DNA from: Paenibacillus phytorum
GTDB taxonomy: Bacteria; Bacillota; Bacilli; Paenibacillales; NBRC-103111
DNA: 64,000 nucleotides
Assembly: GCF_013141715.1 (NCBI RefSeq)
Contig: NZ_WHOA01000091.1
Coordinates: 1-64,000, forward strand
Direction of reading: 5' to 3'
Every line of letters starts with the position of its first letter. The first letter of the stretch is position 1. Of this stretch, positions 50,267-59,084 are shown in pieces. A program made the translations under genes and the position numbers. Below the pieces are notes generated by a model that was given only the letters and a program-made list of their open reading frames with translations, was not told the origin of the DNA and ran no database searches.

Positions 50267-52360
50267 TTATATAAAAAGCAAGCCTTTATCTGCTGTTAAT
50301 TGAATGCGTTGTGAGCTGTTTGTTTGTCCCGGAACAGTAATGGAAATTTCCTGTGCGGAAATGCGATTGAGTTCAGCACGGCTGCCTGCACGATACACAT
50401 GAATAAAGTCAGCCTTGCGGTCATTGCGACGGTGAAGCATCGCTGTAAGCGACTGACTCGGATCAACGGAGTCGCCCGGTGTCCGTACAGCGAGAAGCTC
50501 ATCGCCCGGCTGCACAAGCGCCGTATGGTACACGGTCGCGGCGGAGCCGTTAGGATCAGAGCCAAGGTCAAAAGATACATGTAATTGAGCCGAACCACTT
50601 GCGTCGACGGAATCTCTTGGCACGAACTGGCCGATGATCGGCAGATCTTGCTCAGAGACCTTGGTGGCATCGGAAGCAGCATCCTTCTGTTCAATGCGAA
50701 GTTTGTAAACTTCATCGCGATTGCGCAACTGCTCTGCATGCGTTTGAACAGCAGGATGCATCCACCACTCGATGCTCTTCGGCTCTTCGCCTGCGAGCTC
50801 GACTTGGAACCAATCGAGCAGCCACTCGCCCGTAAGCAGTAAATGGCGATTCAACGTGCACCCTTCGTAGGCTTCTGTTGATTGAAGCCAAACGTACACG
50901 GTCGAATCGTTGGCCTCATAGCGGACGAAGCGCCCTTCATGCGGCGCTTGGGACCGGCCATCCAGCGACACGGTATTGTGGCTGGCGGTTTCGGCAAACC
51001 ACGATTTCCGCATGGGCGAGCCGTAAGGCACCATCCCGAAATCGGGCGTCAGGGTTTGGTCCGTGTGCATCAAGGTCAGATGCAGCTTGTCGTAATGGCC
51101 GTGGGACCCGCCGTGCTCGCCGAAATCGGCGAGGAACGACAGCGGGTTCCCTGCTGCGCGGCCGATGACGAAGCCGGCGTCCGGCCAGAGCCGCGACCCA
51201 CGCGGCTCTAGGGTAGGCGCGCGGTCAGCGGCCTCGCCAGCGCCGTAGAGCAGCGCCTCGAGCTGCTCGCCGCCGGCAGCGCCTAGCTGCCGGTACGCTT
51301 CGCGCAGGACCGGCGCGAGCCCGGCGATGCCGTAGATCGCGAGCCCCTGCTCAGCGATCTCGGCGATCTCGCGGGCGTAAGGGTCCCGCGCCAGCGGCCC
51401 GTCATGCAGGGCGGGCAATGCGCCCTGGTCGTCGGCTAGATCGGCCAGCGCCTCGAGCATGCCGCGCATAGATTGACCATCTGCGCCTGTCACAGCGTAG
51501 AGATCAATGCCGAATCGCTGCGCCATCTCTGCAGAAATTAAGTACGCTCGGAGCACGAATACGTGGTAGTACGTGCTTCCTTCGAACTCCAGCTGATCGG
51601 CCTTCACGCCGATCGATAAGTGATGCTTGAAGCCACCTTGCCCTTCAATGAGAGCTTCCAGCGCCGTTTGCTCTCCGCGAGCAGCGTATACACAAGATAA
51701 TGACGCGTTCAGCCAAGCGGTGTAGTTGTTCTCCGCATTGTTCCGCTCATGTATCAGGATGTGCCGGTATTCTTCCATACTACCAGCGAGCAAACCCAGG
51801 AAGGCGTCAATTGTCACCTGCTCCTTCGCCTCGAAAACAACACCCTCATCGCGCAATAACAAGTAAGCGCGAATCAAAGTCGTGGACCAGATCGCTTCAG
51901 TCAGCGCCTGGTGAAAAGCCCGCCCCTTCAGCATCCAGCTCTGAGCTTCCGGATGCACGGGGTAGAGCGGAAACTGCTCTGCGTACTCTACGAGCAGCCT
52001 TTTGCTAATCTGCGCGTACGACTTTTCACCCAGCGCTGCATAAACGGCCGCTGACTGCAAAGCCACCCGCGCAAGTGATTGGTGCTTGAACACGAGCCAA
52101 GCACCTCGGTAAGCTTCGCCCTCAATTATGCAGCCGTGCGGACATAGAAATTCGGACGCATCCACCTGCACCGAATCGAACATCAGTTCGGTGTGATGGT
52201 GTGGACAGACATACTGGTGCCACCAACCCCCAGGTTCCTTAGGAATGAAAAGGCTGCCTGCTTGCAGCAGCCCATCAATTTCCTCTTTCAATATGTGTGC
52301 TGTACGGCCTGCCCAAGTCAGTTTTTCCAGCTTTTCGCCTAGCCTCAGCGCGGTACTCAT
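50267..52360 (-). CDS. Heparinase II/III-family (oligo-alginate-lyase-like) protein
   Basis: A 697-residue lyase, without signal peptide. N-terminal Cys/His stretches (YVCPHHHTELMFD and FLCPHGCII) look like a zinc knuckle. An alpha-toroid includes ENNYTAWLNASL and EFEGSTYYHVFVLRAYL (Asn, His and Tyr positions of PL15/PL17-type lyases). The beta-sandwich has GEHGGSHGHYDKLHLTL. It probably acts on unsaturated uronate oligosaccharides as an exo-lyase. It overlaps the SDR gene upstream by 4 bp, and the second lyase gene starts 35 bp after it, so all three form one operon. A GC-rich patch lies at about 51040-51480. Confidence 0.87.
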   Translation of the reverse strand: MSTALRLGEKLEKLTWAGRTAHILKEEIDGLLQAGSLFIPKEPGGWWHQYVCPHHHTELMFDSVQVDASEFLCPHGCIIEGEAYRGAWLVFKHQSLARVALQSAAVYAALGEKSYAQISKRLLVEYAEQFPLYPVHPEAQSWMLKGRAFHQALTEAIWSTTLIRAYLLLRDEGVVFEAKEQVTIDAFLGLLAGSMEEYRHILIHERNNAENNYTAWLNASLSCVYAARGEQTALEALIEGQGGFKHHLSIGVKADQLEFEGSTYYHVFVLRAYLISAEMAQRFGIDLYAVTGADGQSMRGMLEALADLADDQGALPALHDGPLARDPYAREIAEIAEQGLAIYGIAGLAPVLREAYRQLGAAGGEQLEALLYGAGEAADRAPTLEPRGSRLWPDAGFVIGRAAGNPLSFLADFGEHGGSHGHYDKLHLTLMHTDQTLTPDFGMVPYGSPMRKSWFAETASHNTVSLDGRSQAPHEGRFVRYEANDSTVYVWLQSTEAYEGCTLNRHLLLTGEWLLDWFQVELAGEEPKSIEWWMHPAVQTHAEQLRNRDEVYKLRIEQKDAASDATKVSEQDLPIIGQFVPRDSVDASGSAQLHVSFDLGSDPNGSAATVYHTALVQPGDELLAVRTPGDSVDPSQSLTAMLHRRNDRKADFIHVYRAGSRAELNRISAQEISITVPGQTNSSQRIQLTADKGLLFI

Positions 52361-53124
52361 CGCATCATCATCCCGCCGTTGATTTCGATCGTTTCACCCG
52401 TTACGTAGGCAGCTAGTTCGGAAGCAAGGTAAAGCACGGCGCCTGCTACATCATCCGGTGTTCCTTCACGCTGCAGCGGAATGCCATTCACAGTTGCTTG
52501 GCGTGCGGTGTCCGTCGTGAATGTCGCGTGGAACATGGTATTTCCGATAAAGCCAGGGGAGACGTTATTGACAGTAATTCCACTTGCCGCTACTTCCTTG
52601 GCTAATCCCTTGGAGAATGTTTGTACAGCTGCTTTACTAGCTGCATATATGCTGGAACCAGGTCCGCCGCCGTTATGCGCAGCAACCGATGTCATATTCA
52701 CGATACGGCCGTAGCCCTTCGCTTTCATGCCGGCAAGCACTCTTTTGGACATGAACACGGTACTCTTTAAATTTACATCCATAATTCGATTGTACATCTC
52801 TTCGAACATTTCAGAATTCGCCACACGCTGAACGAGATGGCCTGCATTGTTCACGAGAATATCAATCGTCCCACCCAAAGCTTGCTCAACTTCACTAACG
52901 AGTCTGTCGATTTGCTCCAAATTCGTCACATCCGCCTGTACCAATACGGCCTCGCCGCCTGCCGCTTGAATGGCTGCTACAACTTCCTGACCTTGTGCAA
53001 CGTTATTCAAGCAGTTCACACCAACCTTTGCCCCATTGCTAGCCAGAGCTAGTGCAATTGCGCGTCCAATTCCCGCATTAGATCCTGTCACCAGTGCAAT
53101 TTTCCCCGTCAAATCGATATTCAT
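52357..53124 (-). CDS. SDR-family oxidoreductase, likely keto-uronate reductase
   Basis: A 255-residue classical short-chain dehydrogenase: cofactor motif TGSNAGIGRAIA, NNAG, catalytic Ser-Tyr-Lys in MTSVAAHNGGGPGSSIYAASKAAV, and SPGFIGN. Position as the first gene of a two-lyase operon suggests reduction of the 4-deoxy-5-keto-uronate released by the lyases, like DEHU reductases of alginate-degrading bacteria or KduD. That role is inferred. The start at 53124 follows GGGAGG by eight bases; its stop overlaps the next start (ATGA). Confidence 0.87.
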   Translation of the reverse strand: MNIDLTGKIALVTGSNAGIGRAIALALASNGAKVGVNCLNNVAQGQEVVAAIQAAGGEAVLVQADVTNLEQIDRLVSEVEQALGGTIDILVNNAGHLVQRVANSEMFEEMYNRIMDVNLKSTVFMSKRVLAGMKAKGYGRIVNMTSVAAHNGGGPGSSIYAASKAAVQTFSKGLAKEVAASGITVNNVSPGFIGNTMFHATFTTDTARQATVNGIPLQREGTPDDVAGAVLYLASELAAYVTGETIEINGGMMMR

Positions 53125-53230
53125 ATAAATTCCTCCCATGTATGTGTGGTTTACCGCTTCTCCATGCTCCTAATTAAAACTAGCTATCCTTGATAAACTC
53201 ACTCTGAATTAGGCAATTTAGCGAATCTGC

Positions 53231-53428
53231 AGAGTAATAAGGGTCTCTAGCAGCTTCTATTTTCCACTCTTCAGCTAATATTGCTCAGATTAGAGTCTTT
53301 AGAGACTGTTATTCGTTCGTTAATAAGTAATTTCAAGAAATTACAGAGAGATAAGAGTCTCTAGCAGCTTCTATTCTCCACACTTCAGCCAATATTGCTC
53401 AGATTAGAGTCTTTAGAGACTGCTATTC
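53231..53428. repeat. Two 84-bp direct repeats with internal hairpins, 114 bp apart
   Basis: 53231-53314 and 53345-53428 are about 85-90% identical by eye. Each begins with the GTCTCTAGCAGCTTCTAT stretch and ends TAGAGACTG, so the ends can pair into a hairpin (AGTCTCTA with TAGAGACT in the second copy). They lie between the kinase stop and the promoter region of the SDR-lyase operon; the rest of this 350-bp gap shows no gene. Confidence 0.82.
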
Positions 53429-53476
53429 TCTACTTGGCACTGGAGTCCAATGGCTGTCCCTGAGTTCCGCTCAATC

Positions 53477-55321
53477 TCACCCACGCAACCGAGGCCTCAC
53501 CGTCTCCGGCATTGTCATCGTCAGTCGGGTCCCTCGTCCCCACTCACTCTCAATAGACAGTCCGTAGGCCACGCCAAACACCATCTGGATCCGACGGTGG
53601 ACGTTCATGAGTCCAATGCCGCCACCTTGTGACTCGCCTGTCTCTTCCGGCTCCGCCAAACGGTTTTCTTCCAGCTTCGTGCGCAGCTCGGCGAGCCTCC
53701 CCGGCTGGATGCCTGTGCCATTGTCCTCGATGAACACTTGGAACAATCCGCCTTCTTTGCGGGCATCGATGCGTATGAAATGATGTGGTTCCACACCATC
53801 TGGGAATGCATGCTGGAATATATTTTCGATGAGCGGCTGCAAAGTCAACCGAACCATCTTCTCCAACAGCAAGCTTGGCGGGATCGCGACATCTATTTCA
53901 AACTCTTTTCCAGTTCGGTGCTGCAAAACAATCATATAATTGCGTACATGATTCAGTTCATTCGCAACCGTAATTTCTTCCAAATTCGTCTGCACCGAGT
54001 AGCGGAGCATGAAAGCCATTGCTTCTACCATCTCTGTAATTTCACTGGAATCCTGAACTATTGCATAACAATTGATCGTTTCCAACGTGTTATATAAAAA
54101 ATGCGGATTGATCTGCAGCTGCAAGGACTGAAATTCTGCCCGCTGCCGTTCAAGCTTCGTCTCACCTAGCTCAAGCTGGTTCTTCTGCTGCTCCAGCTCG
54201 GCCTCATACACCCGTTTGATCATATCGGAGAGACGCGTCACCATTAGATTGTAGCTGTGAATAAGTCCGCCGATCTCATCCGTTCGACCAATCTCGTCGA
54301 TGTACTGCCAGTTTCCTTTTTCTGTTTCCCGCATGCTGTCTTTCAGCCCTCGTATGGGGGCAATAATAGACCTACCGAAACGGTATGCTAGCCATAATGC
54401 GATAGCCAATGTAACCAGACCAACGATGATGGTCGTCGTTCGAATCGTATCGGCTGGGCGGCGCAGTTCTTCAACTGGCATCGATGCGACAAGATTCCAA
54501 TCTGAGTAACCGGATTTCCTCGATACAAACATACGTTCTTCCCCATTGTATTTATGGAGGAATGTCTGATTGCCACTCGCCAAAACGAGCGAAGCTAGTT
54601 CATCTTTTGGCTTACGCTGCCCCATGGAAGGCGGGTAAATATAGTTCCCGGTATCATCGACGATAAAGAAAAAGCCTTCTTTACCCAAGCTGACACGATC
54701 CCACGTTTTCGCCAATTCCGCTAGCTTGATTTCAATGGCAACAACCCCGCGATTCTCATCGCCATAAGAAGGTCCTCTGACTTTACGAGCCATCGTCACG
54801 ACAGTTCCTTGATCAATTGGACGTATGCTCATATTCAGCAGCGCAATCTTTCCGTCACCCGCAATTTTCATAAGGTTATTGAATTGTTCTTGTACGAGCA
54901 CGGGATCGAAGTTCAGCAGATTTTGGTTTTCATAAATGAAGGAACGCCCATGCTGGCCGACGACATAAATCATGTTCAACTGTTTGTACAAGGTGACAAC
55001 GGACTGAACGGAAGATTCCGAAAATTTCTTGATTTTATCCGAATACACATAATACTCATACGCGTCATCTGGCTTAATTTCCATGAAAGCGCGCACATCG
55101 GAGTTGGACGAAAAGGCATTGCTAAGCAGCTCGTAAGCCTGCAAATAACTATCCGTCTGATAGTTTGCACTGTCGACCATTTGCTCCATATACTGCTTCA
55201 CTTGGTCGTCTAACGCCCGTGATGATTGCCAATAGGATACAGCGCCTACGGACAAAAGTGACAGCACGATCACAATGAGAAAGTACGTATAAATTTGACC
55301 TGACAGCGTCTTTCTTTTCAT
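53477..55321 (-). CDS. YesM-type sensor histidine kinase
   Basis: A 614-residue membrane kinase: TM1 near residues 10-30, an external Cache-like domain to about 290 (GKEGFFFIVDDTGNYIYPPSMGQ), TM2 near 300, HAMP, phospho-accepting His in INPHFLYNTLETINCYA (near residue 408), and ATPase motifs ENIFQHAFPDG and GGGIGLMNVHRRI. Its start overlaps the regulator's stop (ATGA), so here the regulator gene comes first. It is placed between the LplABC-like importer and the lyase operon. Confidence 0.93.
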   Translation of the reverse strand: MKRKTLSGQIYTYFLIVIVLSLLSVGAVSYWQSSRALDDQVKQYMEQMVDSANYQTDSYLQAYELLSNAFSSNSDVRAFMEIKPDDAYEYYVYSDKIKKFSESSVQSVVTLYKQLNMIYVVGQHGRSFIYENQNLLNFDPVLVQEQFNNLMKIAGDGKIALLNMSIRPIDQGTVVTMARKVRGPSYGDENRGVVAIEIKLAELAKTWDRVSLGKEGFFFIVDDTGNYIYPPSMGQRKPKDELASLVLASGNQTFLHKYNGEERMFVSRKSGYSDWNLVASMPVEELRRPADTIRTTTIIVGLVTLAIALWLAYRFGRSIIAPIRGLKDSMRETEKGNWQYIDEIGRTDEIGGLIHSYNLMVTRLSDMIKRVYEAELEQQKNQLELGETKLERQRAEFQSLQLQINPHFLYNTLETINCYAIVQDSSEITEMVEAMAFMLRYSVQTNLEEITVANELNHVRNYMIVLQHRTGKEFEIDVAIPPSLLLEKMVRLTLQPLIENIFQHAFPDGVEPHHFIRIDARKEGGLFQVFIEDNGTGIQPGRLAELRTKLEENRLAEPEETGESQGGGIGLMNVHRRIQMVFGVAYGLSIESEWGRGTRLTMTMPETVRPRLRG

Positions 55322-56358
55322 GAACGGATACCCATTTGTTGTCGATATTCAGAAGGAAGGCAGCCCTCGTATTTCTTAAATGTTTTTGTAAAATGGGGAT
55401 GATCGGCGTAACCGACCTCACCCGAGATATCGGTAATTCGCCACTGCGGCTGTTGGAGCAGCTTCTTCGCCTTCTCCATGCGTCTGCGCGTGCGGTACTG
55501 CACGAACGTTTCTGCCGTACTTTGCTTAAACAGTTGGCTGAAATAAGAAGGATTAAGCCCGATAAAGTCAGCCACCTCTTCTAAAGATACTTCCTCAGCG
55601 AGATGCGTCTCTATATAGTGCTTGGCTTCCTCAACAGGGTCCTTAAGCTTGCCTTTGCGTTTGATTCGAAGCTCATCCAGATACCCACTGATCGCGGTCG
55701 TGAATCGAAGCCACGCTTCCTCTTCGCTCACAGCACCGGTTAAATCAAGCTCACCCTGCATGAAATATACATCCCTCACATTTAACCTTTGGTGCAGGAG
55801 GGTGTGGATCTCTTGCAAAATATCGCTAACCCGGTTGAGCTTGAGCTTATTGGCCTTCAGCTCGGCCTGAATTTCCTCAACGACGCCGTTTAATTCCGCC
55901 TGCTGCAGCATCCACACGGCTTGCTCCATGCGACCGGCCCACTGCTCCAACTTCGTTACAGCAACGAAGGATTCGGAGCTTACTTTACTTTGGTTACGAA
56001 TTAGCTTCTCTAACACATGCTGAAATCCCTTAATATTAACGGGCTTCAGTAAGTACTCTTTCACCCCATAAGACACGCATTTCTGCGCATATTCGAAATC
56101 ACCATAGCCGGAAATGACCACAACTTGTATGTCCGCATCCATTTCTGCAACACGAGCACATAGTTCCAGCCCATCCATCTTAGGCATCCGAATATCGGTG
56201 AACAGGAAGTCAGGTCGTTCCTCTTGAATCCGCTGCAGCGCGACAACGCCATTCTCAGCCGTTCGCAGGCTTTCGATTGGGAGCTCCGATTGTTCAACGA
56301 GTTTTTGTAAGCCTTTGCGTATCATCGGTTCGTCATCGACAATGAGTATGCGGTACAT
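55318..56358 (-). CDS. YesN-type response regulator (receiver + AraC HTH)
   Basis: A 346-residue regulator with receiver motifs LIVDDEPMIRKG and DFLFTDIRMPKMDG, a linker of about 110 residues, and two AraC HTH motifs at the end (VSLEEVADFIGLNPSYFSQLFKQSTAETF). The start at 56358 follows AAGGAG by eight bases. It sits 89 bp after the binding-protein gene and overlaps the kinase gene. It likely governs the importer at 56448-60047 and perhaps the SDR-lyase operon downstream. Confidence 0.93.
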   Translation of the reverse strand: MYRILIVDDEPMIRKGLQKLVEQSELPIESLRTAENGVVALQRIQEERPDFLFTDIRMPKMDGLELCARVAEMDADIQVVVISGYGDFEYAQKCVSYGVKEYLLKPVNIKGFQHVLEKLIRNQSKVSSESFVAVTKLEQWAGRMEQAVWMLQQAELNGVVEEIQAELKANKLKLNRVSDILQEIHTLLHQRLNVRDVYFMQGELDLTGAVSEEEAWLRFTTAISGYLDELRIKRKGKLKDPVEEAKHYIETHLAEEVSLEEVADFIGLNPSYFSQLFKQSTAETFVQYRTRRRMEKAKKLLQQPQWRITDISGEVGYADHPHFTKTFKKYEGCLPSEYRQQMGIRS

Positions 56359-56447
56359 GAGGAATGCTCCTTTCAAACCCTTATGAAATGCACGCTCCCC
56401 ACGGGCTGGCGGGCACGTGAGGAGGCGGTCATGCTCAGCAGATGAGC

Positions 56448-58031
56448 TTATTTACGCGGCATCGACACGGTCGTACCGGAATCTTTACTATTGAATTTCT
56501 CTGTTGCTTCCTTGATTACTTCGTTACCGCCTTTGGATTTCCACTCTTCCAATACTTTCGGCCAATCGGAGATCGGCTCTTTGCCGTACACCATCTTCAC
56601 CATGTGCTGGAGAATGACTGGAGGTGCTTGGTCGGAAAGCGGCGAAATATCAGGATTTTTCATTAAAGATTCAAGACGTGGCTCGAAGCTGATACCGTCG
56701 CGCCCTTCATTTTTTAACGTTGTATCATAGACATTCATTAATTTCTTACCTTCTTCTGTCAAGCTAAGTGTCCCTTTATTATAAGTCGTATCTTGGACAA
56801 GCCACAAGAAGGATTGACGGTAACGCTCTTCATCGACACCCGCTGTATCTGTTGGAGCTTTGTAGTCGATTTTGCCATCCACCGTTTTGTACGTGTCACC
56901 TTCAATACCGAATGTAAAGTATTTCTCTGCCTCATCCGACATCATCCAATCGAAGAACTGGATAATTTGCGCAGCATTTTTAGCATTTTTATTGATAAAG
57001 TAAGCACGCGGCGCAGGTCCGTATAAGTAGTGACCGCCTTTGCCATCTGGTCCTGTCGGGGATGCGATGATCTCGATATCGCCCGTTGGGACCGTTGTTT
57101 TCAGCTGTGTTTCCCATTGCAGCAATTCATTCGCGTTCATGGACCACATACCTGCTTTACCCGCAAGGATGGTGTTTTTGAACACTGTAGCGTTGATCGT
57201 TGCGAACTCTTTATTGATCAAGCCTTCATCAAACATCGTTTTGTACGTTTGCAGCGCTTTCGTCATATTCTCTGTGTCGAAGAATTTAGGCAGAACTTGA
57301 TCGCCTGATTTCTCGAACATGGATAAGTAAGGAAATACGTCATAAGCACCGAAGAAGGAGTCTGCGTACTTGAAGTTTTCACGACCCATGTACGGGTTCT
57401 CAACGCCCATTTCTTTGAACTTGCGTAGTACTGCCATGTACTCGTCAACCGTTTTAGGAACTCCTAGGCCTGCTTTATCAAGCAAATCTTTGCGAACGAA
57501 GATAGAGCGACGGGACGGGTTGGACAAGTATTCCGGAATGGCGAAAATTTTACCTTGATAAGTTACGTTATCCCAAGCGTCTTTCGGCACTTTTTTCAGC
57601 AGATTCGGTCCATACTTCTTCAGCAATTCATCAAGAGGCGTGAACACACCCGCTTTTACGGAACCAGCCATTTCTTTACCATTCACACCACCACTGCCCT
57701 GTACAACGTCAGGAATGTCATTGGTTGCAAACATCTGAATCATTTTCTGCTCATATTCTTTGTGAGGAACAAGTACGATATTCATATCGGAGTTCGTCAT
57801 CTCTTCTAACTTTTTCACCCATTTGTCTTGATTAATATCAGGCGACTTCTCTACATGTCCGAATGCGAGTGTACGCAAGGAGATGGAGAATTTCGTTTTT
57901 TCAGCAGGCTTTGCGTTTGACGTGCCAGCCGCAGCGCTTGACGCCGGTTGTTCAGCGGGTTTAGAAGAGCAAGCAACCAGCAAACTGGCCATCATTACGG
58001 CTGCCATCGTGGTGGGAATCCATTTTTTCAT
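56448..58031 (-). CDS. LplA/YtcQ-like oligosaccharide-binding lipoprotein
   Basis: A 527-residue binding protein with signal peptide and lipobox LVAC (Cys near residue 21), then a long family 1 solute-binding fold of the larger type that serves oligosaccharides. The opening after the linker is FSISLRTLAFGHVEKSPDINQDKWVKKLEEM. Works with the two permeases upstream. The start at 58031 has GAGGGG ahead. A cre palindrome lies 52 bp before the start, so the gene has its own control point and is probably repressed by CcpA. Confidence 0.92.
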   Translation of the reverse strand: MKKWIPTTMAAVMMASLLVACSSKPAEQPASSAAAGTSNAKPAEKTKFSISLRTLAFGHVEKSPDINQDKWVKKLEEMTNSDMNIVLVPHKEYEQKMIQMFATNDIPDVVQGSGGVNGKEMAGSVKAGVFTPLDELLKKYGPNLLKKVPKDAWDNVTYQGKIFAIPEYLSNPSRRSIFVRKDLLDKAGLGVPKTVDEYMAVLRKFKEMGVENPYMGRENFKYADSFFGAYDVFPYLSMFEKSGDQVLPKFFDTENMTKALQTYKTMFDEGLINKEFATINATVFKNTILAGKAGMWSMNANELLQWETQLKTTVPTGDIEIIASPTGPDGKGGHYLYGPAPRAYFINKNAKNAAQIIQFFDWMMSDEAEKYFTFGIEGDTYKTVDGKIDYKAPTDTAGVDEERYRQSFLWLVQDTTYNKGTLSLTEEGKKLMNVYDTTLKNEGRDGISFEPRLESLMKNPDISPLSDQAPPVILQHMVKMVYGKEPISDWPKVLEEWKSKGGNEVIKEATEKFNSKDSGTTVSMPRK

Positions 58032-58082
58032 TTCTACCCCTCTTTTCATTTCACTAAGATATGAACGCATTCACACCTTCAT

Positions 58083-58098
58083 TGTAAAAGCGTTTACA
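58083..58098 (-). promoter_or_regulatory. CcpA cre site upstream of the binding-protein gene
   Basis: TGTAAAAGCGTTTACA fits the cre pattern TGWAANCGNTNWCA with a palindromic frame. It lies in the 154-bp gap between the second permease and the binding-protein gene. Confidence 0.78.
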
Positions 58099-58184
58099 AA
58101 TTGCCGATATGGAATGTCTTTAGTTCGATTTGTCTTTTTTTTAGAATGCTGTAAAATTTGTTGATTTCATGCAGAACTATTTCC

Positions 58185-59066
58185 TTAAGATTTTACAGAA
58201 CCCACCATCATTCCTTTGACAAAATGGCGCTGCAAGAACGGATAGATAAGAATAATGGGGATCGTCGCAATAATAATGGTCGCCATTTTGATGCCTTCCG
58301 GATCCATATGAGCAAGTCCGCTGAATTGGGAAGCGTTCGGATCAATACTGATATCCTCAGATACAATCAATTGACGGAGCTTTACCTGAAGTGGCCATAA
58401 GGCAGGCTTGTTAATGTAGTACAGCGCGCTTTGGTACGTATTCCAGTGACCCACCGCATAAAAGATCCCTAAAGAGGCCATCACCGGTTTGGACAAAGGC
58501 AGAATAATATTCCAGATCATGCGAAGCTCGGAGCAGCCGTCGATACGTCCGGAATCAATCAGCTCACTCGGAATTTGCAAGAAAAAGGACCGCATAATGA
58601 AAAAATTGAAGGCACTGATTGCACCTGGAAGCAATAAAGCCCAAAGCGAATTCGTCAGGTGTAAATTTTTCATCAAAATAAAGTTTGGAATCAGTGGAGC
58701 TGTAAAAACCATCGTAATGAGAACCATAATAACGACAACATTACGGCCAGCATACTCTGGTCGAGATACCGGATATGCAAGTGATGCCGTGGCGATGAGA
58801 TTGATCAGTGTACCCACTACTGTAATATACACGGTCACTCCGAAGGAACGCCAGATTGCCGCATCGCTAAACACATATTGATAGTTGATTGATGTAAATT
58901 GAACAGGTAGGAATAGTACCTTCCCATTCACAATGGCTTCCGAAGAACTGAACGATTGGGCCAGCACGTTTAAGAACGGCAGGAGCATCGCTAGCGATAG
59001 AAGAGTCAGAAATAGCACATTAAAGATGTTAAAAACTTGCCAGCCGGCTGTCGGCTTGCGATTCAT
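58185..59066 (-). CDS. LplC/YtcP-like carbohydrate ABC permease
   Basis: A 293-residue permease with six helices and the EAA loop (ELIDSGRIDGCSELRMIWNIILPLSKP), ending FVKGMMVGSVKS, typical of the LplC group. GGAGG lies before the ATG, 18 bp after the upstream permease's stop. It forms the channel with that permease and uses a shared ATPase encoded elsewhere. Confidence 0.93.
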   Translation of the reverse strand: MNRKPTAGWQVFNIFNVLFLTLLSLAMLLPFLNVLAQSFSSSEAIVNGKVLFLPVQFTSINYQYVFSDAAIWRSFGVTVYITVVGTLINLIATASLAYPVSRPEYAGRNVVVIMVLITMVFTAPLIPNFILMKNLHLTNSLWALLLPGAISAFNFFIMRSFFLQIPSELIDSGRIDGCSELRMIWNIILPLSKPVMASLGIFYAVGHWNTYQSALYYINKPALWPLQVKLRQLIVSEDISIDPNASQFSGLAHMDPEGIKMATIIIATIPIILIYPFLQRHFVKGMMVGSVKS

Positions 59067-59084
59067 AAAGCGTTCACCTCCGTC

